Below are positions 17,963 through 28,224 of a stretch of 64,000 nt of DNA, piece by piece. Origin of the DNA: CALSMU01 sp965230225. Its GTDB lineage: Bacteria > Bacteroidota > Bacteroidia > Flavobacteriales_D > Parvicellaceae. Position numbers and translations under genes: made by a program. The notes beneath the pieces were generated by a model. The model was not told the origin of the DNA, did no database searches, and was given only the letters and a program-made list of their open reading frames with translations. The first letter of the stretch is position 1. Each line of letters opens with the position of its first letter. The stretch is taken from positions 558,001 to 622,000 of the forward strand of contig CBDDKM010000003.1 of the NCBI GenBank assembly GCA_965230225.1, in the 5' to 3' direction.

Positions 17963-19816
17963 ATGAGTTCGAAAGAAGAAGAATATCAGGAAATGTTTTT
18001 AGCAGAAGCATTAGACAACTACGAGGAGTTGAATAGCCTGTTTACCACTTTGGAAAAAGATACCAGTAATAAGAAAGCGGTAGATGCTATCTTTCGAATT
18101 ACTCATACCCTAAAAGGAAATGCTATGGGTATGGGATACGATGCCATAGCCGAATTAGGGCATGTTATGGAAGATATTTTTTCTGAGGTGAAAGAGGGGA
18201 CCATTGAGTTAGACGATGCTCTGTTTACCTCTCTTTTTAAAGCTAATGATAAGTTAGGTGAATTAATTGATTCCATAAAAACTGGTGCCAAGGTTAGCTA
18301 CAAGGGAATACGGACGAAATTAAAGGTCTACCTAAGAAATGTTCGAGAGGAAATGCAGGAAGCTGAACAAAATCAGGAGGTTACCAATCAGGCACCAGTA
18401 ATGGAAGAAGAATCACCTCAAATTCCGGAATTAATTGAAGAAATAAATACTCCCGAAATCAGTGGGGCATCTAGTCCTGAGGTAAGTGAAACACCAGAGC
18501 AAGAAGTGGTTCACGAAGTAGTTAACGAGGAAATTGAAGAGGAAGTTGAAGAGGAGGAAGAAGTAGAAGATGATGAAGATACTCAGCCTAAAATAGCTTT
18601 TTCCGACTTAGTTCAGGTACCAGTAAGAAAATTGGATAGTTTATTAAATCTGGTAGGTGAGTTAATCATTGAGCGAGACAGCTTAATGGCAGTGAACATT
18701 GAAAGAGGTTATGGTACAAGTATGTTTGCTCGTCTTCAACGAATTACATCGGATCTTCAGTATGGTGTAATGGATGTAAGGTTGGTGCAAATCGGCTTTC
18801 TGTTTAAGAAATTTCACAGAATATTAAGGGATGTTGCCGTTATCGAGAATAAGCAAGTTGATTTACACCTCGATGGTACAGAAATCGAAATTGATAGAAA
18901 CATTCTAAAAATTATGTCCGATTCTTTGGTGCATTTGGTGCGAAACTCTGTTAGTCATGGAATAGAATCACCTGAGGAAAGACTGAAACTTGGTAAGTCC
19001 GAGAATGGTAATGTTACACTAAGAGCCAGAAACGAAAAAGATACCGTAATTATAGATGTAATTGATGATGGAGCCGGAATTGACTATCGAGCCATCGGAA
19101 AAAAGGCACTGGAAAAAGGTATCATCACTAAAGAGTATTTGGAAAGAGCTTCAGAACAGGAAATTATTATGTGCATTTTTGAGCCCGGATTCTCGAATGC
19201 AGAAGCTATAACCGAAGTATCCGGAAGAGGAGTTGGGATGGATGTGGTAAAAAGAGCTACAGAGTCCATTGGAGGTAAAATAAGTGTTGAAACCAATGTT
19301 GGAAAAGGATCCGTGATATCCCTTCATTTACCCTCCTCAATGGCAGTAAAAGGAGCGCTGTTATTCGAATTAAATAATCAGGAATTTGCAGTGGCTTTAA
19401 CTTATACAGAGGCTGTGATATCATTAACTAAAAAAGATATTCATAAAGTGAGTAATGGATTAATGGCAAGTTACCTTGGGAAAACCATTTCCGTTCTTTT
19501 TCTAAAAGACTTATACGATATATCAGGATTGCACGAATTGGGAAATGATAATGACTTACATCATACTTATAATAACATTTCCGACAATGAGAAGCTGGAT
19601 GTTTTAGTGGTTTCTTACGCCAATAAATATGTCGGAATTGTAGTGGATAAATTACTTCAGCAAAAAGAAATAGTAGAGAAAACCCTGGCTAAGCCAATAG
19701 ACGATGTGGACATTGTAAGTGGAGCCACCATTCTGGGTAACGGAAATGTATGCCTTGTGCTGGATGTAGCAAACATCATTAATACCATATTTAAAGATAA
19801 ACTGATTTTGAATTAA
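17963..19816 (+). CDS. cheA: CheA chemotaxis histidine kinase 1
   Basis: The 617-residue kinase has an HPt domain with phospho-His48 (RITHTLKGNAMGMG), then a strongly acidic Glu-rich linker (about 125-215) in place of a recognisable P2 domain. A dimerisation domain follows (DLVQVPVRKLDSLLNLVGELII, about 220-285), then an ATPase domain (HLVRNSVSHGIE N-box, DDGAGIDYRAIG G1, SGRGVGMDVVK G2) and a C-terminal CheW-like domain (about 470-617). The lack of a clear CheY-docking P2 suggests that phosphotransfer occurs by direct contact. Confidence 0.96.
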   Translation: MSSKEEEYQEMFLAEALDNYEELNSLFTTLEKDTSNKKAVDAIFRITHTLKGNAMGMGYDAIAELGHVMEDIFSEVKEGTIELDDALFTSLFKANDKLGELIDSIKTGAKVSYKGIRTKLKVYLRNVREEMQEAEQNQEVTNQAPVMEEESPQIPELIEEINTPEISGASSPEVSETPEQEVVHEVVNEEIEEEVEEEEEVEDDEDTQPKIAFSDLVQVPVRKLDSLLNLVGELIIERDSLMAVNIERGYGTSMFARLQRITSDLQYGVMDVRLVQIGFLFKKFHRILRDVAVIENKQVDLHLDGTEIEIDRNILKIMSDSLVHLVRNSVSHGIESPEERLKLGKSENGNVTLRARNEKDTVIIDVIDDGAGIDYRAIGKKALEKGIITKEYLERASEQEIIMCIFEPGFSNAEAITEVSGRGVGMDVVKRATESIGGKISVETNVGKGSVISLHLPSSMAVKGALLFELNNQEFAVALTYTEAVISLTKKDIHKVSNGLMASYLGKTISVLFLKDLYDISGLHELGNDNDLHHTYNNISDNEKLDVLVVSYANKYVGIVVDKLLQQKEIVEKTLAKPIDDVDIVSGATILGNGNVCLVLDVANIINTIFKDKLILN

Positions 19817-19822
19817 CCCCCT

Positions 19823-20653
19823 ATGAGTTTTAATCAGGAGGAAATATCGGATGAGGAGTTAGCTTCCTTAACCAGTGCCATTAAAAACAGGTACGACATA
19901 GATTTTACCAATTACGAGTCTAAATCTTTAAAAAGAGGGTTTGCCAGGTTGATCATGAAGAAAAAATTGGGGTCTGTTTTAGGGCTTTGGTCCAAGATTC
20001 TAAGAGATAGAGAGTTTTTTCTGGGATGTGTAGATGACTTAACTGTTAATCTTACCGAGCTATTTAGAAATCCTGAAATATGGATCAAACTAAAGGAGGA
20101 TGTAATGAAGGAGTATGCCATTAAGAGTAAAATAAAAATGTGGCATGCCGGATGTTCTTCTGGAGAAGAGGTATATACTATGGCAATTGTTCTTAGGAAT
20201 TTAAACATGCTAAGAAGAACTAAAACGCTGGCAACCGACCTTAGCGGAACCATTTTGGAGCAAGCAAAAAAGGGTGAGTATTCCACTATTCTAATGAACA
20301 AGTACCTCAAGTCATTTCGAAGCTTTTTATCGGATGGAAACCTGGAGGATAGTTTCGAGTTTAACGAGCGAAAGGCCATAGTGAAAAAGGAGCTTAAACA
20401 GCACATCACCTACAAAAAACACAATTTGGTTCAAGACCCCATGTACGAAAAGTTTGACATTATCTTTTGTCGAAACGTCATGATCTATTTTGATGATACA
20501 TTGAAAAACAGAGTGATGCAATTGTTTTATGATTCATTAGAAGAGGATGGTTTGTTCATCATTGGGTATTATGATATGCTTCCGGAAAAGAGCAAGGATC
20601 TTTTTGATGTAATAGACGCCAGAACCAGAATTTACCGCAAAAAGAAGGCTTAG
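19823..20653 (+). CDS. cheR: CheR chemoreceptor methyltransferase 1
   Basis: The 276-residue SAM-dependent methyltransferase methylates receptor glutamates. It has the helical N-terminal domain (about 1-75), the TELFRNPEIW motif, the SAM-binding GCSSGEEVYTMAI block (about 111-123), and FDIIFCRNVMIYFDDTLK (about 209-226). It is the last gene of operon 1, 6 bp after cheA. The next ~200 bp hold regulatory repeats rather than an obvious terminator. Confidence 0.95.
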   Translation: MSFNQEEISDEELASLTSAIKNRYDIDFTNYESKSLKRGFARLIMKKKLGSVLGLWSKILRDREFFLGCVDDLTVNLTELFRNPEIWIKLKEDVMKEYAIKSKIKMWHAGCSSGEEVYTMAIVLRNLNMLRRTKTLATDLSGTILEQAKKGEYSTILMNKYLKSFRSFLSDGNLEDSFEFNERKAIVKKELKQHITYKKHNLVQDPMYEKFDIIFCRNVMIYFDDTLKNRVMQLFYDSLEEDGLFIIGYYDMLPEKSKDLFDVIDARTRIYRKKKA

Positions 20654-20699
20654 GTAAGTTCATCGCTATACTATTATTTGAAATATAGTGTAAAACACC

Positions 20700-20711
20700 T
20701 ACAATATTGTA
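20700..20711. repeat. Perfect 12-bp palindrome TACAATATTGTA
   Basis: A short perfect palindrome upstream of the sensor-kinase operon, 28 bp before the TAGGTA inverted repeat. It occupies a position similar to that of the FNR-like palindromes at the two parA promoters but has a different sequence. Short AT-rich palindromes also occur by chance. Confidence 0.3.
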
Positions 20712-20738
20712 AATGAATCGATTGTGGCTAAGGGTTTC

Positions 20739-20754
20739 TAGGTATAAATACCTA
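20739..20754. promoter_or_regulatory. Candidate operator TAGGTA-N4-TACCTA (site 2, kinase operon)
   Basis: TAGGTATAAATACCTA has perfect arms (7 bp if the next pair is counted). It begins 62 bp upstream of the TAGATTTG -7 box at 20801, which is 22-23 bp (about two helical turns) closer than in the other three operons. A degenerate second half (CACCTA, 20696-20701) lies further upstream. Confidence 0.72.
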
Positions 20755-20777
20755 CTTTTGTTAAGTAAAAAGTCTTA

Positions 20778-20808
20778 TTTGCTGCCCGTAATCTTTACGG
20801 TAGATTTG
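20778..20808 (+). promoter_or_regulatory. Promoter of sensor-kinase operon (TTTG-N19-TAGATTTG)
   Basis: TTTG at 20778-20781 and TAGATTTG at 20801-20808, separated by 19 bp, match the Bacteroidota TTTG-N19-TAnnTTTG consensus fully. Another -7-like string, TACTTTTG at 20753-20760, overlaps the operator but has no partner box at a suitable distance. Confidence 0.65.
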
Positions 20809-20855
20809 AATTGAGTTAATCAACTTTCAAATCGACCACAAATTGTAAATCCACC

Positions 20856-23800
20856 ATGGGCAAAAAAATGCAAAATCCATTACTTTTTGCGCTTACCATT
20901 ATTAGTGCTGCCTGCATTTTCTTCGTCGATATCAGTGTCCCTTTAGGAGTTGCTGGTGGAGTGCCTTATGTTGCTGTAATCTTAATCTTATATAAATTTG
21001 GTCGGTTAAGGTACATTTGGGCAGGTGCCTTGATATGTTGTTTCTTAACTGTACTAGGTTTTTTCTTTTCTCCGGATGGTGGAGAGTTATGGAAGGTAAT
21101 TGCCAATCGGATGATCGCCATTTTTGCAATTATTGTCACCGCTGCAATGATTTCCAAATACTTGTCGTTGCTGCTCAATGTAAAAAACTCCCGGGGTGAA
21201 TTAAAGCGACAAATCAGAAAAAAAGAATTCTTCAAAGATCGTTACGATTTTGCTTTGAATAATTCAGGAATGATCTTTTACGATTGGAATAGTAAGAACA
21301 ATGAAGTAATTCTGGAAGGAGACATTGAAAATGTATTGGGGTATCAAAGAGATGAGGTTAGCGGAAGTCTCCAGAAGTGGTTAAACATTATTCACAAAGA
21401 TGATGTCGAGTCTTTTAGTAAAGCATTGGAGCGGCTAATTGCAACCAGAGAATCGGCTGACTTAGAATACAGAGTGTTCCATAAAAATGGAGACATAGTT
21501 TATCTGGAAGATAAAGGAGCATTTATTAGGGAGGATAGTGGTGAAATGATTCGAATGCTTGGCTTTGTAGAAGACATCACAGAGAAAAAGAAGGTAGCTC
21601 TCGAATTACGTAAAAGTGAGGAGCATTTTAGAAAAATAATTGAAAATGCATCTGATGTAGTTACCATTTTTAATTTGGAAGGAGGAATCGAGTACAAGAG
21701 CCCAAATGTTAAGCAGTTGTTCGGTTACGAACCGGAAGAGTTGATTGGTACTCATGGAATGGAATATGTCCATCCTGAAGATCAGGAAGTTGCTCAATCA
21801 GCTCTGGAAAGTATTATCGAAAACAATTCAAAAACCAAGTCGGAATATCGCTATTTGTGTAAAAATGGGAACTACCACGTTATCGAAACCATTTCCAGAG
21901 TAGTGGATTATCTGGGGGAAAGAAAAATTGTTGCCAACACCAGAATAATAACCGAACGCCACGAAGCAGAAAAGCAGCTTAAAAAGATTAATCGAAGTCT
22001 GGACGAGGCTCAGCGAATTGCAAAAATAGGAAGTGGATATCGTGATTTGATTAACAATACTTTGGAGTGGTCGGATGGGATGTACCGAATACTTGGTTAC
22101 GAACCCGACGAAATTGAGGTTACCCCGGATATTATTTTTGATCATGTCTACTTTCTGGATCGCCAAAAGGTGAAAAATACTTTTGAGAAATTGTACGAAA
22201 AGGGAGGTGAGTATGATCTGGAGTATAGCCTTATTACCAAACAAAGGGAAAGGAAAATTGTTCGATCTAAGGGTATTGTAGAGTATGATGAAGAATTGTG
22301 CAAATGCGTATCTATTTTCGGAACCATAAGCGACATTACCCACGAACGTCAAAGAGAAGGCTTACTTACCAGGCTAGAGTCCATATTGGAAGCTACATCA
22401 GATTTTGTGTTTATGGCAGATACAGATGGACAAATCCTGTATAGCAATGAGGCAGCAAAAAAATGGTCCGGAATTAGAGAGCTCAACAATGTTTCAATAG
22501 TCGATTACCACCCGGAAAGCGATAACGGAAACAGGGAAGACCGCTTAAAGGCCGCCTACGAAAATGGAATTTGGAAAGGGGAGTCAGAATTGGTAAATAA
22601 AAAAGGCGAAGTAATGCCTGTTTCACAGGTGGTTCTTTCCCACAAAAATGCAGATGGAGAAGTAGAATATTTCTCTTCTATTGCAAGAGATTTAATCGAA
22701 GAAAAAAAATACAGAAGAAAGAAACAGGTTCTGATGAATATGTTGGCAATGTCCAACACTAATATCTCTCTTTCTGAGCTGTTGCAAGCACTTTTTCAGG
22801 ATATACATGATCTAATTAAAGTGCCGGATATTTGTGTTTGGGAATACAGTTATTCGGAGCAGTTGTTCCATCAGGTACATAGTTTTAGTATAGGAGCGGA
22901 ATGTTCTTGTCATCAAATCCTGGATCAACAAAATAAGCACTTGTTGGAGCAGGCATTAAAAAATGGGGAAACCTTAATGATCAAAGACGATGATTCCTTA
23001 GAGTCTAATTTGAAGTTCTGGTTGGGAATTCCTCTCATAGTAGAAAATGAGCCGGTAGGATTAATGGTTATTCGGGCGGAAAAGCTAAGTGCTGAATACG
23101 CTGAAGCCAATATTCAATTTTTAGAGTTGGTGTCTAATAATCTGGCTGTTTTTATGCATCGAATCCGTACTGAAGAAAAGTATCGCTTACTCTTTAATAA
23201 TATAAACGAAGGGTTTATTCATGCTGTTGTTATGACAAGTGAAACCAGTACCTGGGAGTTATTGGATATTAATCCCGTGTTCGAGGATCAAACTGGTTGG
23301 AAAAAGGAAGATGTTCTTGGTAAAAAGTCAAATTGGGAATTACCGGGGATGGAGGAGAACCCAGAGCAGTGGAGGAAAATATACAATGAAGTTGCACTTT
23401 CCGGGGTGGATACCAATTTGGAAACTTATTCAACGAAACTTGGTAAATGGTTTTCAATTCATGTTTTCTGTCCTAAAAAAGGAGAGTTTGCCGCTACGTT
23501 TAAAGATATAACCGATCGTAAATTAGTTGAACTTAAATTGGTTAAAAGTGAGGAACTGTTCAGGTCTATAGCCTCCAGTTCTCCATTCATTTTAGCTCTG
23601 GTTAATTTCGAAGGAGAGATTCAATACGTCAATAAATCCTTTACACCTGGTTTAGATCCTTCTGATTTTATAGGGAAAAGCTTTTTTCTGGCTTTGGATG
23701 AAGCAGATGTTTATTTGGTGAAGGAAAAAATGGCTCAGGTTGCACAATCGGGTAAACCTATCGATTTTGAAGTTGAATTAAGACTTTCTACAGGAATTAA

Positions 23801-24530
23801 AACCTGGGTTAAACTTACGTTTGGTGCAATAACTCAGGAGGATAGGATCGATAACATCCTGGTGATTGCAGAGAACATTTCTCAGCGAAAAATGGAAGAG
23901 AAAAAGTTGATCAAATCACTACAGGAGAAAGAAGTATTGCTAAAGGAGATCCACCACCGCGTTAAAAACAATCTACAAGTCATCTGGGGGCTGTTGGATC
24001 TTCAGCAATTGAGATCTGGAAATACAGAAGTACGTTCTGCTTTGGAAGAAAGTAAAAGCAGAATCAATAGCATTTCCATTTTACACGAAAACCTCTACCA
24101 AAATAAGAACCTGGCCACTATAGAGATGAAGAGCTACTTGAATGAATTGGGAGGGAACCTGATGCTTATGAACCATATTTCTACTGGTAAGGTTCGCTTA
24201 AAGTTAGACATGGAAGAACTTAAATTAGGTATTGATCGGGCAATCCCGGTTGGTCTTATTGTAAACGAGCTGGTTTCTAATGTATTTAAACACGCATTTC
24301 CAGGAGATCGCATTGGGGAGGTAGAGGTGCATCTAGGTAAGATGGATGGGCGAATTAAGCTATTGGTAAAAGACGATGGAATAGGATTCAACTATGAGGA
24401 GGTAGTAAGCACTTCTCTGGGATTAACTTTAATAGAAAACCTAACTGATCAATTGGACGGTGAGTTGGAAATAAATACGGAAGAAGGACAAGGAGCCAAC
24501 TTTAAAATTGAATTTAATGAAGAAGATTAA
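20856..24530 (+). CDS. Membrane-bound multi-PAS/GAF sensor histidine kinase (HisKA_2 type)
   Basis: The 1224-residue kinase begins with about three to four transmembrane helices (residues 8-100). Next come four PAS domains (about 125-255, 257-375, 385-500, 508-625), a GAF-like domain (about 630-775, with an ECSCH double-cysteine segment) and two more PAS domains (about 778-900 and 902-1020). The C-terminus has a HisKA_2 dimerisation domain with EIHHRVKNNLQVI near 1032 and a HATPase domain (NELVSNVFKHAF, DDGIGFN). It has no output or receiver domain of its own. Its last 14 bp overlap the next kinase gene, so it should act with that protein. Ligands are unknown. Confidence 0.9.
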   Translation: MGKKMQNPLLFALTIISAACIFFVDISVPLGVAGGVPYVAVILILYKFGRLRYIWAGALICCFLTVLGFFFSPDGGELWKVIANRMIAIFAIIVTAAMISKYLSLLLNVKNSRGELKRQIRKKEFFKDRYDFALNNSGMIFYDWNSKNNEVILEGDIENVLGYQRDEVSGSLQKWLNIIHKDDVESFSKALERLIATRESADLEYRVFHKNGDIVYLEDKGAFIREDSGEMIRMLGFVEDITEKKKVALELRKSEEHFRKIIENASDVVTIFNLEGGIEYKSPNVKQLFGYEPEELIGTHGMEYVHPEDQEVAQSALESIIENNSKTKSEYRYLCKNGNYHVIETISRVVDYLGERKIVANTRIITERHEAEKQLKKINRSLDEAQRIAKIGSGYRDLINNTLEWSDGMYRILGYEPDEIEVTPDIIFDHVYFLDRQKVKNTFEKLYEKGGEYDLEYSLITKQRERKIVRSKGIVEYDEELCKCVSIFGTISDITHERQREGLLTRLESILEATSDFVFMADTDGQILYSNEAAKKWSGIRELNNVSIVDYHPESDNGNREDRLKAAYENGIWKGESELVNKKGEVMPVSQVVLSHKNADGEVEYFSSIARDLIEEKKYRRKKQVLMNMLAMSNTNISLSELLQALFQDIHDLIKVPDICVWEYSYSEQLFHQVHSFSIGAECSCHQILDQQNKHLLEQALKNGETLMIKDDDSLESNLKFWLGIPLIVENEPVGLMVIRAEKLSAEYAEANIQFLELVSNNLAVFMHRIRTEEKYRLLFNNINEGFIHAVVMTSETSTWELLDINPVFEDQTGWKKEDVLGKKSNWELPGMEENPEQWRKIYNEVALSGVDTNLETYSTKLGKWFSIHVFCPKKGEFAATFKDITDRKLVELKLVKSEELFRSIASSSPFILALVNFEGEIQYVNKSFTPGLDPSDFIGKSFFLALDEADVYLVKEKMAQVAQSGKPIDFEVELRLSTGIKTWVKLTFGAITQEDRIDNILVIAENISQRKMEEKKLIKSLQEKEVLLKEIHHRVKNNLQVIWGLLDLQQLRSGNTEVRSALEESKSRINSISILHENLYQNKNLATIEMKSYLNELGGNLMLMNHISTGKVRLKLDMEELKLGIDRAIPVGLIVNELVSNVFKHAFPGDRIGEVEVHLGKMDGRIKLLVKDDGIGFNYEEVVSTSLGLTLIENLTDQLDGELEINTEEGQGANFKIEFNEED

Positions 24531-27500
24531 GGTATTGATAGTAGAAGATCAAAGGATTACCTCTCTTTCCTTAAAAGAGAATTTGGAATCTTTAAATTAC
24601 GAGGTGACAGATGTGGTTGATCGAGCGGAAAATGTATGTAAAAGCATAGATGCCAATGTGCCTGATATCATCTTAATGGATATCATTTTAAAAGGGAAAA
24701 TGACTGGGATAGAGGCGGCAGAGATAGTGATGAATAGTTACCACATTCCTATAATTTACCTTACGGCCAGTAGCGACGATAGAACACTTAGAAAAGCAAA
24801 GATTACACATCCTTATGGCTATGTTATAAAGCCATTTAACCTTGAAAAATTAAAAGTATCCATAGAAATTGGATTGCATGTTCACGAAACCAATGAAAAA
24901 CTTAGGGTAAGCGAACAGCGTTTAAAAGCAGCACAGGAAATTGGTAAAATTGGGTGTTGGGAGTTAAACTTAATCAAAGATGAACTTTATTGGTCGGAGC
25001 AAGTTTATCACATGTTCGAGTTGGATTCGGGTCAATTTTCCCCCAGCTACGATTTGTTTTTGGAAATGATTCACCCGGACGATGTTGAGTATGTAGATCA
25101 GGCTTTCAATAATACTCTTCATAAAAAAATCCCATACGATATTGAACATCGAATCGTACTGAAAGATGGAAGAATTAAATATGTGAGAGAAAAATGCACC
25201 ATTGAGTATAATTCTCAGGATAAGCCAGTTGTGGCTATGGGTACTGTTCAGGATATCACCGAGGTAAAGAAGATAGAGAATGCACTGGACAATGTAAAGG
25301 TTGAACACAGTAGGTTGTTAGACAGGGTAAACGATGCTATTGTAACTACAGATGAGGAGGGTAGGTTTATCAATTTTAATAAGGAGGCTACCCGACTTTT
25401 TGAGTACGATGCTGAAACACTTAAAACCAAAGGGATTCCGGATTTAGTGTTGGAGGAAGATGCCGATAAATATATAGAGTTTAAACAAAATCTATTAACC
25501 GAAGGGTTTAATCATTCAGAAGAGCGATTAATTACAGGTAAAGGAAATGTTCGGTACGTTAAAATATCATCTACAGCCTATTACAAAAATGGAAAGTTTG
25601 CCGGAACAAATGATGTACTTAGAGACGTAACAGAAAGAAAACTCTACGAAACAAGATTGAAAGATAATCAGATCAATTGGAATTCTCTGGTTAATAACGC
25701 TAACGAAATAATTGTCATTATTGACAATGACTTAAACATCACCTTTGTCAATAAATTGAGTGATGAGCTTGTAATTAAAGGTTACAGTATAGAGGATGTA
25801 TACGGTAAATCATTTAAGTATTTCGTAAGAGAGGAAGAACATCCGAAAGCTTTAATGGCTGTAGCAGAGGTAAGAGCCACCAGGTCTTCAACCCATCTAA
25901 TAATATCCAGTGCCGTTAGTAATAATATTTACGATTGTAGAGTCACCCCATTGATCAAAAACAATGAGATTGTTGGCTTCATAACGTTAATGACTGATAT
26001 AACCATTAAAATGAGGGCGGAAGAGGCATTAGCTGAAAGAGAAGAACACTTCAGGATGCTGGTGGAAAATTCGTCCGATGCAGTAACACTTATTAACCTG
26101 GAGGGGAAAATACTTTGGGGCACAGATAATGTAAAGCAACTATTTGGATATGAGCCTGCTGAGCTGCGAGGCAAGAACATTAGCGAGGTTATTCATAAAG
26201 GAGACATTAATCACGTTCTAAAAGTATTGGAGCAAATTGCCGAAAAACCGGATAAACCATATATCGTAGAGTATCGGGTGCTCATGAAAAATGGGTCCTA
26301 TAAGATGTTCGAATCTGCAGGTAGACTAGTGGCTAAATCAGAGTCGGAAAAGTACATCGTAATTAACTCAAGAAATATTTCCTTAAGAAAACTGGCAGAA
26401 GAAAAAATCATAAAAAGCGAAAGGAAATATCGAAATATATTCGAATCCATAAACGACATTTTCTTTAGAACTAATCTGGATGGAAAATGCTTATTGATTA
26501 GCCCTTCTGTTTTCGAAATTGTTGATTACCATGATAGAGAGATTCAAGGCAAGAACCTTAGTCTAATTACTGGAGAAAAAGATTGGAAAAGACTAAAAGA
26601 GCAGATTGCAAAAAGAGGAAAAGTACTCGGGTTCGAAATTAAAACCTATACCAAAAAAGGAGATCCAAAATACTTGTCCATTAACGCCAGAATGGTGTTC
26701 AATAACAAACATAAACCAGCCTTTATTGAAGGAACTGCACGAGATATTACTGATAAAAAAATATCTCAGTTTGCGTTAAAGCAAAATGAGGAGCACTATC
26801 GTAACCTGTTCGAAAGAAATCTATCTGGGATTTACCACTGCTCGCTAGATAACACAATTATTGAGTGTAATGATGCCTTTGCTCAAATCATTGGATTCAA
26901 TAATAAAAATGAAGTAATAGGCAAAAAGGTGCCAGACCTATACCAAAATATCTCTGATACCGATTTTGTAGAAATGGTAAGGGATAATGATGGGGTTATT
27001 CTTGGTTATGAAAGCTTATTGAGAAAAAATGACGGAAACGAAGTCTGGACCCTCGAAAATGCATCGATAGTAAATGGTCAGGATGGTCAGTCGCAATATA
27101 TCGAGGGAAGTGTAATTGATATTACCAAGATAAAAACAGCTGAGAAGGAAAAGGAAATTATAGAGCGTTTACCTCTGGAAAACCCTAATCCAATTCTAAG
27201 AGCTAAATACGATTTGTCGGTCATATTTGCTAACGAACCTGGTAAGGAACTTAGAAAGTTAATTTCCAGCGAAAGTGATATTGACGAAGATCAAATAGTT
27301 TCAGTTTGCAAAGAAATGATTGCTACTGGGCAATCCAAACGCCAAATTGAGTTTGCTGCTCATGGACGTACCTTTTTATTGGCATTTTCCAATATGCCTG
27401 CTCATCAATACATTAACCTATACGCCACAGATATAACCGAGTTAAAAAAGGTTCAGGCAGATTATTTACAGCTGTCGTTGGATTTGGAAAGAGTAGTGAA

Positions 27501-28224
27501 CGAGCGTACCAAAGAATTGAACGATACAGTTTCTTCCCTTTATAAAGAAGCACGTGAAAGAAAGAAGGTGGAAGAAGAGATTAAAGCATCTCTAAACGAA
27601 AAAGAGATTCTGCTAAATGAGATCACCCATAGAGTAAAAAACAACTTACAGGTTATCTCCAGTTTGATGAGTTTACAATTGGATGAGCTTAACAGTGTAG
27701 AGGCCATTAAGATTATGGAGGATACTACGCACCGAATTAAGTCCATGTCTCTCATTCACGAAACTCTTTATAAGAACAAAGATTTTAATCACATCGATTT
27801 TCAGGAATATGTTCAGGCCCTGGCCTCATACATTACTAATTCCTTTATTACCACTAATATTTCTCTAAAAGTAGAAGTAGAACAAAAAATTTCTATTTCC
27901 ATAGATACCGCCACAAGTTGTGGGATGATAATGATGGAATTGGTTACCAATTCCTTCAAGTACGCATTCCCTGATAATATGGAGGGGTCTATCATAATTA
28001 GGGTAGAAGATTTAAAAGAGAACCTGTTTAGAATAGAAATTGGCGACGATGGTGTTGGAATTACAGACGACAAAATCATCAGAAACAAAAACTCTCTGGG
28101 AATGCAAATCGTGTATGGTATGGTCAACCAATTATCCGGTACCATAGAGCTGGAAACCAATAAAGGAAAAGGAACAAAATACACCATAACAATTAAAGAT
28201 AAAACAAGACAATCTTATGTCTAA
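24517..28224 (+). CDS. REC-multi-PAS hybrid histidine kinase (HisKA_2 type)
   Basis: The protein has about 1235 residues. An N-terminal receiver domain (phospho-Asp55, IILMDIILKG) precedes six clear PAS domains and a seventh degenerate one (about 130-985), a coiled coil (about 985-1020), and HisKA_2 (ITHRVKNNLQVISSL, near 1030) with a HATPase domain (MMELVTNSFKYAF, GDDGVG). The ATG at 24517 is preferred over the TTG 9 bp upstream, because it puts MKKIKVLIVEDQ at the start of the receiver. The receiver can take phosphate from the upstream kinase, so the pair looks like a phosphorelay. It overlaps its upstream gene by 14 bp and its downstream gene by 8 bp. Confidence 0.9.
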   Translation: MKKIKVLIVEDQRITSLSLKENLESLNYEVTDVVDRAENVCKSIDANVPDIILMDIILKGKMTGIEAAEIVMNSYHIPIIYLTASSDDRTLRKAKITHPYGYVIKPFNLEKLKVSIEIGLHVHETNEKLRVSEQRLKAAQEIGKIGCWELNLIKDELYWSEQVYHMFELDSGQFSPSYDLFLEMIHPDDVEYVDQAFNNTLHKKIPYDIEHRIVLKDGRIKYVREKCTIEYNSQDKPVVAMGTVQDITEVKKIENALDNVKVEHSRLLDRVNDAIVTTDEEGRFINFNKEATRLFEYDAETLKTKGIPDLVLEEDADKYIEFKQNLLTEGFNHSEERLITGKGNVRYVKISSTAYYKNGKFAGTNDVLRDVTERKLYETRLKDNQINWNSLVNNANEIIVIIDNDLNITFVNKLSDELVIKGYSIEDVYGKSFKYFVREEEHPKALMAVAEVRATRSSTHLIISSAVSNNIYDCRVTPLIKNNEIVGFITLMTDITIKMRAEEALAEREEHFRMLVENSSDAVTLINLEGKILWGTDNVKQLFGYEPAELRGKNISEVIHKGDINHVLKVLEQIAEKPDKPYIVEYRVLMKNGSYKMFESAGRLVAKSESEKYIVINSRNISLRKLAEEKIIKSERKYRNIFESINDIFFRTNLDGKCLLISPSVFEIVDYHDREIQGKNLSLITGEKDWKRLKEQIAKRGKVLGFEIKTYTKKGDPKYLSINARMVFNNKHKPAFIEGTARDITDKKISQFALKQNEEHYRNLFERNLSGIYHCSLDNTIIECNDAFAQIIGFNNKNEVIGKKVPDLYQNISDTDFVEMVRDNDGVILGYESLLRKNDGNEVWTLENASIVNGQDGQSQYIEGSVIDITKIKTAEKEKEIIERLPLENPNPILRAKYDLSVIFANEPGKELRKLISSESDIDEDQIVSVCKEMIATGQSKRQIEFAAHGRTFLLAFSNMPAHQYINLYATDITELKKVQADYLQLSLDLERVVNERTKELNDTVSSLYKEARERKKVEEEIKASLNEKEILLNEITHRVKNNLQVISSLMSLQLDELNSVEAIKIMEDTTHRIKSMSLIHETLYKNKDFNHIDFQEYVQALASYITNSFITTNISLKVEVEQKISISIDTATSCGMIMMELVTNSFKYAFPDNMEGSIIIRVEDLKENLFRIEIGDDGVGITDDKIIRNKNSLGMQIVYGMVNQLSGTIELETNKGKGTKYTITIKDKTRQSYV

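Noticed and set aside
20753..20760. TACTTTTG overlapping the kinase-operon operator as its -7 box
   Set aside because: The nearest upstream TTG is 28 bp away; the TTTG-N19-TAGATTTG pair at 20778-20808 is a much better promoter.
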